A stretch of DNA of 64,000 nt from Bacillota bacterium (GTDB lineage: Bacteria; Bacillota; Clostridia; Christensenellales; Borkfalkiaceae): the NCBI GenBank assembly GCA_003343995.1, contig QAKE01000042.1, forward strand, positions 8,932 through 72,931. Reading direction: 5' to 3'. The notes under the pieces are model-generated. The model saw only the letters and a list, made by a program, of their open reading frames with translations. It searched no databases and was not told the DNA's origin. Both the position numbers and the translations under genes were made by a program. Position 1 is the stretch's first letter; each line of letters starts with the position of its first letter. Shown piece after piece: positions 52,309 to 60,762 of this stretch.

Positions 52309-52797
52309 ATGGAAAGAGAAAAAGTCACCCACACCCTGCCGCCGATCTTCGAAGAAAATAGCCGCGTGCTGGTTCTGGGCAGCATGCCCTCGCCGGTGTC
52401 GCGTAAGGTCGGCATGTATTACGGCAACAAAAGCAACCGTTTCTGGAAGGCGATTTCCGCCGCGTTCGGGGAGGCGTTTCCCGCCTCGCACGAGGAAAAG
52501 ATCGATTTTTTAAAGCGCAGCCGCGTCGCGCTCTGGGACGTATTGGAAAGCTGCGAAATCGTCGGCGCGTCCGACGGTTCCATCCGCAGCGCCAAGGCGA
52601 ACGATTTTTCCCTCATCACGGAAAAGGCGGGCATCGCCGCGGTGTTCACCACCGGCAAAACCGCGGCGGCGTATTATAAAAAGTTTACGGGAAAGGAAAG
52701 CGTCTGCCTGCCCAGCCCCAGCGGGGCGAACTGCGCCGTTTCTTTGGAAACGCTGATAAAAAGCTATCGGCAAATCGCGGATGCGGCGCGGGGGTGA
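52309..52797 (+). CDS. DNA-deoxyinosine (hypoxanthine) glycosylase, UDG superfamily
   Basis: 162 residues. The first motif, VLVLGSMPSPVSRKVGMYYG followed by NKSNRFW, is that of the hypoxanthine-DNA glycosylase family of the uracil-DNA glycosylase superfamily (TIGR04274 type). VALWDVLESCEIVGASD and the C-terminal LPSPSGANCAVS complete it. It excises deaminated purine (hypoxanthine) to start base-excision repair. Ribosome binding is weak (GGAAAAAAAC). The stop overlaps the upstream open part of the next frame but not its true start. Confidence 0.87.
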   Translation: MEREKVTHTLPPIFEENSRVLVLGSMPSPVSRKVGMYYGNKSNRFWKAISAAFGEAFPASHEEKIDFLKRSRVALWDVLESCEIVGASDGSIRSAKANDFSLITEKAGIAAVFTTGKTAAAYYKKFTGKESVCLPSPSGANCAVSLETLIKSYRQIADAARG

Positions 52798-52822
52798 ATG
52801 TCTTTTCGATAAGGGAGAAACT

Positions 52823-53578
52823 ATGAATAAAGAAGAAAAAAAAGCCGCGCGGCGCAAAAAGTTTTTATCGACGCTCGTGTACGAACGCTTTGAAATCGGC
52901 GCGATTTTAAGCGTCGTCGGCGGGTTTTTGGATGCGTACACCTTCATCGCGCGGGACGGCGTGTTCGCCAACGCGCAGACGGGCAACATCATTTTGCTGA
53001 CCATAGGTCTTTGCGAGGGGCGTTTTTACGCCGCGCTGAAATATCTCGTGCCCATCGTGCTCTTTGCCGCGGGGGTGGTGATCAGCGAGTTCATCATCTC
53101 GCGGGAACGCAAAAACGGCGCGAAACTCATGAACTACGTTCTGCTTTTATCCATCGAGGCGGCGGTGCTCGTCGCCGCGGCGTTTATTCCCGTTACGAAG
53201 GAGGGCAACATGATCGCCAACGCCCTCATTTCCTTCGTCGCGTCGGTGCAGTACGCCACTTTCCGGAAGATAGAAAATCTTCCGGTGGCGACGTCCTTTT
53301 GCACGGGCAATCTGCGGAGCGCCGCGCATTATCTTTATCTGGGCATTGCGGAAAGGGATAAGATCAAGCTGGCGGAAGGGTGGAAATTTACCGCGATGAT
53401 CGCGTTTTTCGGCGGCGGCGTGGCGGCGGGCTATTTCGTCACGCACGCGCTCGGAAATCTTGCCGTGCTTTGCTGCGCCGCGCTTTTGCCGTTTGTGTGC
53501 GTATATCTCGCCGCGCTGAAAGCCAATAAGATGAAAAAACTGCGCGAAATCGCGGAAAATGCCGCAAACGCCCCGTAA
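52823..53578 (+). CDS. DUF1275 (YoaK-type) membrane protein
   Basis: 251 residues from ATG 52823, with AAGGGAG upstream; the frame is open 42 nt earlier inside the glycosylase gene. Six hydrophobic segments, with the family motifs SVVGGFLDAYTFIARDGVFANAQTGN split by a helix, and ASVQYATFR, TSFCTGNLRSAAHYL. DUF1275 proteins are common membrane proteins without an established substrate. Located 25 nt after the glycosylase gene, so possibly cotranscribed. Confidence 0.9.
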   Translation: MNKEEKKAARRKKFLSTLVYERFEIGAILSVVGGFLDAYTFIARDGVFANAQTGNIILLTIGLCEGRFYAALKYLVPIVLFAAGVVISEFIISRERKNGAKLMNYVLLLSIEAAVLVAAAFIPVTKEGNMIANALISFVASVQYATFRKIENLPVATSFCTGNLRSAAHYLYLGIAERDKIKLAEGWKFTAMIAFFGGGVAAGYFVTHALGNLAVLCCAALLPFVCVYLAALKANKMKKLREIAENAANAP

Positions 53579-53582
53579 AAGA

Positions 53583-53611
53583 TTGTCAAACGCGCCGTAA
53601 TTTAGTACAAT
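53583..53611 (+). promoter_or_regulatory. Promoter of the ABC-F gene
   Basis: TTGTCA (53583-53588), a 17-nt spacer and TACAAT (53606-53611). Confidence 0.75.
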
Positions 53612-53641
53612 AGAGGCTGTGAAATCAAAGCGGAGTAAAAC

Positions 53642-55222
53642 ATGTTACAAGTAGTAGGCGTATCGCTGCAATTCGGCAGCAGAAAATTATTCGACGACGT
53701 GAATATCAAATTCACAAACGGCAACTGTTACGGCGTGATCGGCGCGAACGGCGCGGGGAAATCCACCTTTTTGCGGGTGCTTTCCGGCGAGCTCGAACCC
53801 AATAAGGGCGAGGTGGTGCTCGGCAAAAACGAACGGCTGTCGGTGCTCATGCAAAATCAGAACGCGTTCGACGGCGAAACGGTGCTGCGCACCGTCATGC
53901 TGGGGCACAAGCGTTTGGTGGACATCATGGACGAAAAGGACGCGCTTTACGCGAAGGCGGATTTTACCGACGAGGACGGCGTAAAGGCGTCCGAGCTGGA
54001 AACGGAATTTGCCGAAATCGGCGGCTGGGAGGCGGAAAGCGAGGCGGAAAAACTTTTGAACGACCTCGAAATTCCGCAGGACGATTTTTATAAGACCATG
54101 GGTGAACTCGACGCCCGCGAAAAGGTGAAAATTCTGCTCGCGCAGGCGCTGTTCGGCAATCCCGACGTGCTGCTTTTGGACGAGCCCACCAACAACCTCG
54201 ACATTAAAACCGTCAATTGGCTGGAAGATTACCTTTTGAATTTTGAAAATACCGTCATCATCGTGTCGCACAACCGTTATTTTTTAAATAAGGTATGCAC
54301 GCACATCTGCGACGTGGACTTCGGCAAAATCAACATTTTCTTCGGTAACTACGATTTCTGGTACAACACTTCGCAGCTCATCGCGCGGCAGATGAAGGAA
54401 CAGAACAAGAAGATGGAACAGCGCGCCAAGGAGCTGCAGGACTTTATCGCGCGGTTTGCGGCGAACGCCTCCAAATCGCGTCAGGCGACCAGCCGTAAAA
54501 AGGAGCTGGAAAAAATCACCTTGAACGATATTCAGCCGAGTTTAAGAAAGTATCCCTATATCGATTTCAAGTACGAGCGGGAGATCGGAAACGACATTCT
54601 TTTCGTGGAAAATCTGACGAAAAAGGGCTATTTCGAGGATTTATCCTTCATCGTGAAAAAGCAGGAAAAAATCGGCGTCGTCAGCGATAACAGCCGCGCG
54701 ATCACCATGCTTTTCGATATTCTGTGCGGCAAAGAAGAGCCCGATTCCGGCTCGTTTAAATGGGGCGGCACCATCAAGCTCGGTTACCTGCCCGAAAACA
54801 ACGCGGAATATTTTGAAGGACACGACGAGAACCTCGTGGACTGGCTTTCGCAGTATTCTTACGATCATTACGAGGAGTTTGTGCGCGGCTGGCTGGGCAG
54901 AATGTTGTTTTCCGGCGAGGAAACGCAAAAGAGCGTAAAGGTGCTTTCCGGCGGCGAAAAGGTGCGGTGCATGCTGGCGAAAACCATGCTGGAAGGCGGC
55001 AATTTCCTCATCTTCGACGAGCCGACCAACCACCTCGATCTGGAGGCGATCACCGCGCTGAACAACGGCATGAGCAACTTTAAAGGCTGTATGCTGTTTA
55101 CCTCGCACGACAGGGAGCTGATGAATACCGTAGCCAACCGCATCATCGAAATCAACGGCGGCAAGACCTTCGACAAGCTCGTCAATTACGACGAATATCT
55201 GCAGCTGACAAAGGGATTATAA
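53642..55222 (+). CDS. ABC-F ATPase (YkpA/YbiT-like) with one degenerate ATP site
   Basis: 526 residues with two nucleotide-binding domains and no membrane part. NBD1 has Walker A GANGAGKST and Walker B VLLLDEPTNNLD, but its signature reads MGELDAREK, not LSGG. A linker with ASKSRQATSRKKELEKI follows (P-site tRNA interaction region of ABC-F). NBD2 has an intact signature VLSGGEKVR and Walker B FLIFDEPTNHLD, but its Walker A position reads VVSDNSRAITMLF with no GKS/T. The two defects belong to the same composite site. ABC-F proteins act on the ribosome; resistance function is not implied. Confidence 0.92.
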   Translation: MLQVVGVSLQFGSRKLFDDVNIKFTNGNCYGVIGANGAGKSTFLRVLSGELEPNKGEVVLGKNERLSVLMQNQNAFDGETVLRTVMLGHKRLVDIMDEKDALYAKADFTDEDGVKASELETEFAEIGGWEAESEAEKLLNDLEIPQDDFYKTMGELDAREKVKILLAQALFGNPDVLLLDEPTNNLDIKTVNWLEDYLLNFENTVIIVSHNRYFLNKVCTHICDVDFGKINIFFGNYDFWYNTSQLIARQMKEQNKKMEQRAKELQDFIARFAANASKSRQATSRKKELEKITLNDIQPSLRKYPYIDFKYEREIGNDILFVENLTKKGYFEDLSFIVKKQEKIGVVSDNSRAITMLFDILCGKEEPDSGSFKWGGTIKLGYLPENNAEYFEGHDENLVDWLSQYSYDHYEEFVRGWLGRMLFSGEETQKSVKVLSGGEKVRCMLAKTMLEGGNFLIFDEPTNHLDLEAITALNNGMSNFKGCMLFTSHDRELMNTVANRIIEINGGKTFDKLVNYDEYLQLTKGL

Positions 55223-55232
55223 GGCATTTTAA

Positions 55233-55280
55233 CGCCGTGAAGGAAAAAAATATTTCTTCGCGGTGTTTTTTTATTTTTTT
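55233..55280 (+). terminator. Intrinsic terminator after the ABC-F gene
   Basis: CGCCGTGAAG (55233-55242) pairs with CTTCGCGGTG (55256-55265) with two G-U pairs; T-rich tract to 55280. Confidence 0.85.
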
Positions 55281-55332
55281 GCGGGACAAATCGGGGAGCC
55301 GGCGCGTTGTAATGATAAAAGGGGGAAAGCGG

Positions 55333-56385
55333 ATGCAAAACGAAAGGAAATCTTCTTGGAAAAAATGGCTTATCGCGAACATCTCGGTGACGGCGATTTT
55401 TGTTGCGGCGGTCTGTCTGTTTTTGGGCGCATTTTTATACGTGATATTGGCAGGGTGGCTCGGAGTGTTGAATGAGGAACAATCGGGCGTTGCCGCGGCG
55501 GTGTTCACTTTCTTTTTAATTTTGGCGTTTATGACGGTGCCTATCTACATAGGCGTGCTCGCGGTGTTCATCTACGGTATTGTAATGTCCGTCCGCGATT
55601 TGAAAAACGCGGCGGTCGGCGTGAATAAAAGGAAAACGCAATATATGGCTTTTGCCGTTATCGCCGCGATCATCGCGGCTCGCGTCATCGTTGCGGCAGT
55701 CGTCATGCGGGAATGGTATTTTATTCTCGCGGCGTGCCTGCTCGTCGCCTACGTAATCGTCAATCTCGGCTGTTATTTTTCCGCCGACAAGGCGGAAAGG
55801 GCGCTGCCGCAGAACGTTGCAAAGGATATTCCGCCGTTTGCGGCGGCAACGCAAGCGCCGTCCGTATACGGGGAAGGCGCGGCGGACGGAACGGACAACG
55901 CATGCGACGAGGGCGGGCGCGCCGTGATTTCCTTCGAGCCGCAAAGCGAAGGCGAGGAATACGCCGAATTGAAAAAAGAGCATCAAAAGAATCTGAAAAA
56001 ACGCGCCGTGCGATACGCGGTTCTGCTCGGTGTAAATATCGCCTTTCTCAGTATGATTTACAGCAACGTTGTGTTTGAGGTGAGCGAATGGAGGGTGCAT
56101 CCCGTTACGGGGCTTTGCATGAGTATGATTTCTCTTCTTACCCTTGTTTCTGGCGCGGTCTATTTTTTCGGGCTGCAAACGGCGTATCGCCGGCGTTGGA
56201 GCTATTACGTCGCAGCGGGGTTGTGGTTTATATACGCCGTGCTGCTGCTCGTGCAGGCGTTTCGCGCGGAGTTCGCCTTCAATCTGCTGTTTGCCGCCTT
56301 CGGCGCGCTGTTCGCGCTGACGGGCGTCGCCGCCTTAAAACTCGCGAGCGTCGTGAAAACGGAGTACGAAAGAAATAAACGATAA
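55333..56385 (+). CDS. Eight-helix membrane protein, paralog 1
   Basis: 350 residues from ATG 55333, chosen for the GGGGGAAAG just upstream; the frame is open from 55237. Four N-terminal helices (for example WLIANISVTAIFVAAVCLFL and YFILAACLLVAYVIVNLGCY), a 60-residue acidic cytosolic loop, then four more helices (YAVLLGVNIAFLSMIYSNVV to FAAFGALFALTGVAALKLAS) and a basic tail. No known family recognised. Its last 210 bases are nearly identical to those of the next gene, while the rest has diverged. Confidence 0.75.
   Translation: MQNERKSSWKKWLIANISVTAIFVAAVCLFLGAFLYVILAGWLGVLNEEQSGVAAAVFTFFLILAFMTVPIYIGVLAVFIYGIVMSVRDLKNAAVGVNKRKTQYMAFAVIAAIIAARVIVAAVVMREWYFILAACLLVAYVIVNLGCYFSADKAERALPQNVAKDIPPFAAATQAPSVYGEGAADGTDNACDEGGRAVISFEPQSEGEEYAELKKEHQKNLKKRAVRYAVLLGVNIAFLSMIYSNVVFEVSEWRVHPVTGLCMSMISLLTLVSGAVYFFGLQTAYRRRWSYYVAAGLWFIYAVLLLVQAFRAEFAFNLLFAAFGALFALTGVAALKLASVVKTEYERNKR
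56173..56385 (+). repeat. Near-identical 3' segment, copy 1
   Basis: About 95 percent identical to 57306-57521 by eye (roughly ten to eleven differences, mostly third-codon positions). It codes the last two helices and tail, GLQTAYRRRWSYYVAAGLWF onward. Confidence 0.85.
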
Positions 56386-56453
56386 CGTCGTTTTGTTTGT
56401 ATCGCTTTTGAAAGTAAAATGCGTTCTTGAAGAAATTTTGGAGAAAAGATTTT

Positions 56454-57521
56454 ATGAATAAGAGGGATGAATCGCGGAGAAAATGGCTGATTGCAAACGT
56501 CGTCGTAACGGCGTTGATACTTTTGGCAATTTGTCTGCTTTTCGGATTATATATTTATATGCTCTATGCGGATGTTAATATTGATTCGATGATCGGTGAA
56601 GAGAAAGCGAGCGCGATTGCGTCGATGTTTTTCTTTCTTTTAATATTTGCTTTTTTTATGATGCCCGCTTTCGTTCTGTTTGCCGCGGCGGCAATCATTG
56701 TCGGAATCGTGATTTTTATCACAATGATTCGCGATTTGAAAAAGCCGACGGATAAAATAAGCAAAAAACGAAATTACTATCTGACATATGCCGTCATCTC
56801 CGGTTTTTTCGGGTTGTGCTTCCTTTCTGCGGCGCTCATCTTGGCGGATTTGCTGTTCGCTGTCGTGCCACTCGTGTTTGTTGTTTCCGTAATCGTCAAT
56901 CTCGGTTGTTATTTTTCCGTCGGCAACGAAGCGAAAGCGGTAATGACGAATTTGCCGCAGGCTGAGTCGGGAGCAGATATAACGCAGACCGTATCGGAAA
57001 CGGACGCGCCGCCTGTTATATCAAAAGAAAATGCTCCGCCGGTATTCGAAGAAGCCGCTGTAATTTCCTTTGAGTCGTCAGCAGAACGGGAAAACGAAAG
57101 CGGATTTGCCGCCGAACATTATGAAAAAGTAAAAAAGAAAGCGGTGCGTTACGCGGTGCTGCTCGGCGTCGATCTCGTTTTGTTATTCGGGGCCTACGGA
57201 CAGAGGGTATTCGTTTTGTACGGCGTAGATATACACATGACGATATTTCTGATTGCGGGGGCAATTTCTTTGTTTACGGCGTATTCGGGCTATGTCGGTT
57301 TTTTGGGACTGCAAACGGCGTACCGCCGGCGTTGGAGCTATTATGTCGCCGCGGGGTTGTGGTTTATATACGCCGTGCTGCTGCTCGTGCAGGCGTTTCG
57401 TGCGGAGTTCGCTTTCAATCTGCTGTTCGCCGCCTTCGGCGCGCTGTTCGCGCTGACGGGCGTCGCCGCCTTAAAACTTGCGAGTATCGTGAAAACGGAG
57501 TACGAAAGAAATAAACGATAA
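56454..57521 (+). CDS. Eight-helix membrane protein, paralog 2
   Basis: 355 residues from ATG 56454 (GGAG at 56440); a TTG-initiated 9-codon extension is possible but unlikely. Same plan as the upstream paralog: RRKWLIANVVVTALILLAIC, a loop rich in Glu/Ala/Pro, then the second set of helices. The N-terminal two thirds are about half identical in sequence and lower in GC than copy 1; the C-terminal 70 residues are nearly identical. Function unknown; possibly a self-assembling envelope protein pair, but nothing in the sequence proves it. Confidence 0.75.
   Translation: MNKRDESRRKWLIANVVVTALILLAICLLFGLYIYMLYADVNIDSMIGEEKASAIASMFFFLLIFAFFMMPAFVLFAAAAIIVGIVIFITMIRDLKKPTDKISKKRNYYLTYAVISGFFGLCFLSAALILADLLFAVVPLVFVVSVIVNLGCYFSVGNEAKAVMTNLPQAESGADITQTVSETDAPPVISKENAPPVFEEAAVISFESSAERENESGFAAEHYEKVKKKAVRYAVLLGVDLVLLFGAYGQRVFVLYGVDIHMTIFLIAGAISLFTAYSGYVGFLGLQTAYRRRWSYYVAAGLWFIYAVLLLVQAFRAEFAFNLLFAAFGALFALTGVAALKLASIVKTEYERNKR
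57306..57521 (+). repeat. Near-identical 3' segment, copy 2
   Basis: Second copy of the 56173-56385 sequence, 1.13 kb downstream. Confidence 0.85.
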
Positions 57522-57536
57522 TATATGTAAAAACCG

Positions 57537-57565
57537 TTGACAAAAACGCGCCGTCGGGGTAAAAT
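57537..57565 (+). promoter_or_regulatory. Promoter of pflBA
   Basis: Perfect TTGACA (57537-57542), a 17-nt spacer and TAAAAT (57560-57565); transcription would begin just before the riboswitch. Confidence 0.85.
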
Positions 57566-57572
57566 AAAATTG

Positions 57573-57661
57573 TAAAGAATAACGGCGGCTTGCAACTGAC
57601 GGAAAACGCGGGATTACGCGGTGGAGCGGGCTTGCCGGCAAATGCCGACCGTCTGGGCAGT
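57573..57661 (+). ncRNA. ZTP riboswitch (pfl motif)
   Basis: A 90-nt leader immediately before pflB contains the conserved elements of the pfl motif RNA: the 5' internal-loop part with AACTGACGGA (57594-57603), and the 3' part GGAGCGGGC (57623-57631) followed by CCGTCTGGGCA (57649-57659), close to the family's CCGCCTGGGCA. The family senses ZTP/ZMP, signals of 10-formyl-tetrahydrofolate shortage, and is named for its position upstream of pfl genes. The 3' conserved strand is also the left arm of the terminator that follows, so ligand binding should prevent termination and switch pflBA on. Confidence 0.85.
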
Positions 57662-57695
57662 TTTAATCGGAAGATTAAAACTGCCCTTTTTGTTT
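57655..57695 (+). terminator. Riboswitch-controlled terminator before pflB
   Basis: GGGCAGTTTTAAT (57655-57667) pairs with 57674-57686 over a 6-nt loop, then TTTTTGTTT. It shares GGGCA with the riboswitch aptamer, the classic expression platform. Confidence 0.9.
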
Positions 57696-57711
57696 ACAAG
57701 GAGAAAAAAAT

Positions 57712-59937
57712 ATGCAGGCATGGCAAGGTTTTAACAGCGGAAAATGGCAAACGGAAATCGACGTGCGCGATTTTATTCAACGGAATTTTACGCCCTATCG
57801 CGGCGACGGGCGCTTTTTGTGCGCGCCCACCGCGCGCACTGCGGCGTTGAACGCAAAATTTAACGATTTATTGAAAAAGGAACGCGAAAAGGGCGGCGTT
57901 CTCGGCATCGATACCGAAACGGTATCCTCGCTGCTGAACTATCCCGCCGCTTATATAGACGAAAAGCTGGAGCTCGTCGTCGGCTGTCAGACGGGCGCGC
58001 CGTTGGTGCGCGGGGTAAATCCCTTCGGCGGCATCCGCATGGCGCGTTCGGCGTGCAAGGCGTACGGATACGAGCTGTCCGACAAGGTGGAGGACGAATT
58101 CCGTTACAGAACCACCCATAACGACGGCGTTTTCCGCGTGTACGGCGAGGATATGCGCAAGGTCCGCCACGCGGGCATCATCACGGGGCTTCCCGACGCG
58201 TACGGCAGAGGGCGCATCATCGGCGACTATCGCCGCGTCGCGCTGTACGGCGTGGACAGGCTCATCGAGGAAAAGAAAAAGGATAAGGACGGAATTATTC
58301 TCGGTCTGATGACGGCGGAAACCGTCAAGCTGTCCGAAGAGGTTTACGAACAAATCGAATTTTTGGAAAAGCTCAAGGCGATGGCGGCGATGTACAACCG
58401 CGATATTTCCCGCCCCGCGGAAACCTTCAACGAGGCGGTGCAATGGGTGTATTTTGCCTATCTCGCGGCGAATAAGGAGCAAAACGGCGCGGCGATGTCC
58501 CTCGGCAGGGTGAGCACCTTCCTCGATATTTACGCCGAGCGCGATTTGAAAAACGGCGTTTTATCGGAAAGCGGCGTGCAGGAAATCGTCGATCATTTCG
58601 TCATCAAGCTGCGCGGCATGCGCCATCTGCGCACGCCGGAATATAACGAGCTTTTCGGCGGCGATCCCATGTGGATTACCGAAAGCATCGGCGGCATGGC
58701 AGAAAACGGCGAAACGCTGGTTACGAAAAATTCCTTCCGCTTTTTGCACACCCTTTACAATCTCGGCAGCTCGGCGGAACCCAATTTAACGGTGCTCTGG
58801 TCGGAAAATCTGCCGGAAAACTTCAAAAAATACGCCGCGAAGGTTTCGGTGGAAACCGATTCCGTGCAGTACGAAAACGACGATCTCATGCGCAAGGAGG
58901 GCGGCGACGATTACGCCATCGCCTGCTGCGTGAGCCGCATGAAGGTGGGCAAACAGATGCAGTTTTTCGGCGCGCGGTGCAACCTCGCGAAAACCTTGCT
59001 GATGGCGCTCAACGGCGGCGTGGACGAGCGCTATTTCATGCAAATCGGACCGAAAATGCCCGTTTACGAGGGCGAGGTTTTAGAGTACGGCAAGGTGATG
59101 GAACGCTTCGATTTTTACCTCGGCTGGTTGGCGAAAACCTACGTGAACACCATGAACGTGATCCACTTCATGCACGATAAATACGCCTACGAAAAATTGC
59201 AGATGGCGCTGCACGATACCGACGTCGACCGGCTGATGGCGTTCGGCGTGGCGGGGCTCAGCGTGCTCGCCGATTCCCTTTCCGCCATAAAATACGCCAC
59301 CGTAAAGCCGATAAAAAACGAAAACGGAATCATTGTGGATTTTGAAACGATCGGGGATTTTCCGAAGTTCGGCAACGACGACGACAGGGTGGATGACATT
59401 GCGAAGGAAATGCTGGAAAAGACCTACCGAGAGCTTTGCAAAACGCCGTGCTACCGCGGGGCGAAACACACGCTTTCCGTTCTCACCATCACCTCCAACG
59501 TGGTGTACGGCAAAAAAACGGGGGCGACGCCCGACGGCAGAAAGGCGGGCGAACCTTTCGCTCCGGGGGCGAATCCCATGCATAACAGGGAGGCGAACGG
59601 CGCGCTCGCGTCGCTCAACTCCGTGGCGAAACTTCCCTATGAAATCTGCAAAGACGGCATTTCCAACACCTTCTCCATCGTGCCCGACGCGCTGGGAAAG
59701 ACGGAGGAACAAAAGATCAATAATCTCGTGTGTATTTTAGACGGCTATTTTTCGCAGAACGCGCACCATCTCAACGTAAACGTATTGAACCGCGAAATGC
59801 TGATCGAGGCGATGGAGGATCCCGAACGGTATCCGAACCTGACCATACGCGTTTCCGGTTATGCCGTCAACTTCCATAAACTTTCCAAAGAACAGCAAAA
59901 AGAAGTCATCTCGAGAACCTTCCATACGGCGGTGTAA
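57712..59937 (+). CDS. pflB: Pyruvate formate-lyase (formate C-acetyltransferase)
   Basis: 741 residues. The active-site double Cys is in DYAIACCVSRMKVG and the glycyl-radical loop in RVSGYAVNFHKLS near the C-terminus, with the TPDGRKAGEPFAPGANPMH segment. It cleaves pyruvate with CoA to acetyl-CoA and formate under strict anaerobiosis. A ZTP riboswitch with terminator precedes it. The CC pair and Gly loop distinguish it from glycerol dehydratase-type relatives. Confidence 0.97.
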   Translation: MQAWQGFNSGKWQTEIDVRDFIQRNFTPYRGDGRFLCAPTARTAALNAKFNDLLKKEREKGGVLGIDTETVSSLLNYPAAYIDEKLELVVGCQTGAPLVRGVNPFGGIRMARSACKAYGYELSDKVEDEFRYRTTHNDGVFRVYGEDMRKVRHAGIITGLPDAYGRGRIIGDYRRVALYGVDRLIEEKKKDKDGIILGLMTAETVKLSEEVYEQIEFLEKLKAMAAMYNRDISRPAETFNEAVQWVYFAYLAANKEQNGAAMSLGRVSTFLDIYAERDLKNGVLSESGVQEIVDHFVIKLRGMRHLRTPEYNELFGGDPMWITESIGGMAENGETLVTKNSFRFLHTLYNLGSSAEPNLTVLWSENLPENFKKYAAKVSVETDSVQYENDDLMRKEGGDDYAIACCVSRMKVGKQMQFFGARCNLAKTLLMALNGGVDERYFMQIGPKMPVYEGEVLEYGKVMERFDFYLGWLAKTYVNTMNVIHFMHDKYAYEKLQMALHDTDVDRLMAFGVAGLSVLADSLSAIKYATVKPIKNENGIIVDFETIGDFPKFGNDDDRVDDIAKEMLEKTYRELCKTPCYRGAKHTLSVLTITSNVVYGKKTGATPDGRKAGEPFAPGANPMHNREANGALASLNSVAKLPYEICKDGISNTFSIVPDALGKTEEQKINNLVCILDGYFSQNAHHLNVNVLNREMLIEAMEDPERYPNLTIRVSGYAVNFHKLSKEQQKEVISRTFHTAV

Positions 59938-59938
59938 C

Positions 59939-60646
59939 ATGAAGGGCGTTATTTCGAGTTTGCAATCCTTCGGCACGGTGGACGGACCGAACGTGCGCTG
60001 CGTCGTATTCGCGGCGGGCTGTCCGCTCAGGTGCGCATACTGCCATAATCCCGAAACGTGGGAAAAGCGGGGAGAGGAGTTCGAGCCCGCGGAGCTTGCG
60101 AAAAAAATACTGCGCTTCAAGCCTTATATCAAGCGCGGCGGCGTTACGCTGAGCGGGGGAGAACCGCTCTTGCAAGGGGAATTTTTCGCGGAGCTCGCCG
60201 CGCTTTTAAAAAGGGAAAATCTCTCCGTCGCCCTCGATACCTCGGGGAATTATTCCGACGAGTATACCGAGCGCTTGGTGGATTTGTGCGACCTCGTTCT
60301 GCTCGACGTCAAGTTTACTTCGGAAGAAGAATACCGCCGTTATACCGGCGGCAGCCTTCAAAAAACACTCGCCTTTCTCGAATTGCTGAAGGGGAAAAAC
60401 AAACCCGTCTGGATACGGCAGGTCGTGCTCGAAGGAATCAACGACGGGGAGGAAAACGCTTTGAAATTAAAGCGACTCATCGCGCCCTATCGGGGGATCG
60501 TAAAAACGACGGAGCTTTTGCCATTTCGGAAAATCTGCTTGGAAAAATACGATAGAATGAATATCGATTTCCCCATGAAAAACCTTGCGGAAACAAGCGC
60601 AATTACGCTTGATAGAATGAATGTCGTTTTAGCAGCGGACGACTGA
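59939..60646 (+). CDS. pflA: Pyruvate formate-lyase activating enzyme
   Basis: 235 residues from ATG 59939, two bases after the pflB stop; the frame is open earlier inside pflB. Radical SAM motif CPLRCAYCHNP (C-x3-C-x2-C), followed by VTLSGGEPLLQ and DTSGNY. It uses SAM and a [4Fe-4S] cluster to make the glycyl radical on PflB. Its presence directly after pflB confirms the assignment of both. Confidence 0.97.
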   Translation: MKGVISSLQSFGTVDGPNVRCVVFAAGCPLRCAYCHNPETWEKRGEEFEPAELAKKILRFKPYIKRGGVTLSGGEPLLQGEFFAELAALLKRENLSVALDTSGNYSDEYTERLVDLCDLVLLDVKFTSEEEYRRYTGGSLQKTLAFLELLKGKNKPVWIRQVVLEGINDGEENALKLKRLIAPYRGIVKTTELLPFRKICLEKYDRMNIDFPMKNLAETSAITLDRMNVVLAADD

Positions 60647-60664
60647 AAAAAACGATAACTTTTC

Positions 60665-60702
60665 AAAACGCGGAGCGAAGGCGAATCGCCCGCGTTTTTT
60701 TA
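60665..60702 (+). terminator. Intrinsic terminator after pflA
   Basis: AAAACGCGG (60665-60673) pairs with CCGCGTTTT (60690-60698), with an inner GCGA/TCGC pair; T-run follows. Confidence 0.88.
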
Positions 60703-60727
60703 TTTGTGCCGAATTTGAAAAAGGGGG

Positions 60728-60756
60728 TTGAAAAACCGATGAAAGCGTTGTATAAT
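60728..60756 (+). promoter_or_regulatory. Promoter of glpK (leaderless type)
   Basis: TTGAAA (60728-60733), a 17-nt spacer and perfect TATAAT (60751-60756), then six bases to ATG 60763. Confidence 0.75.
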
Positions 60757-60762
60757 AGAACT

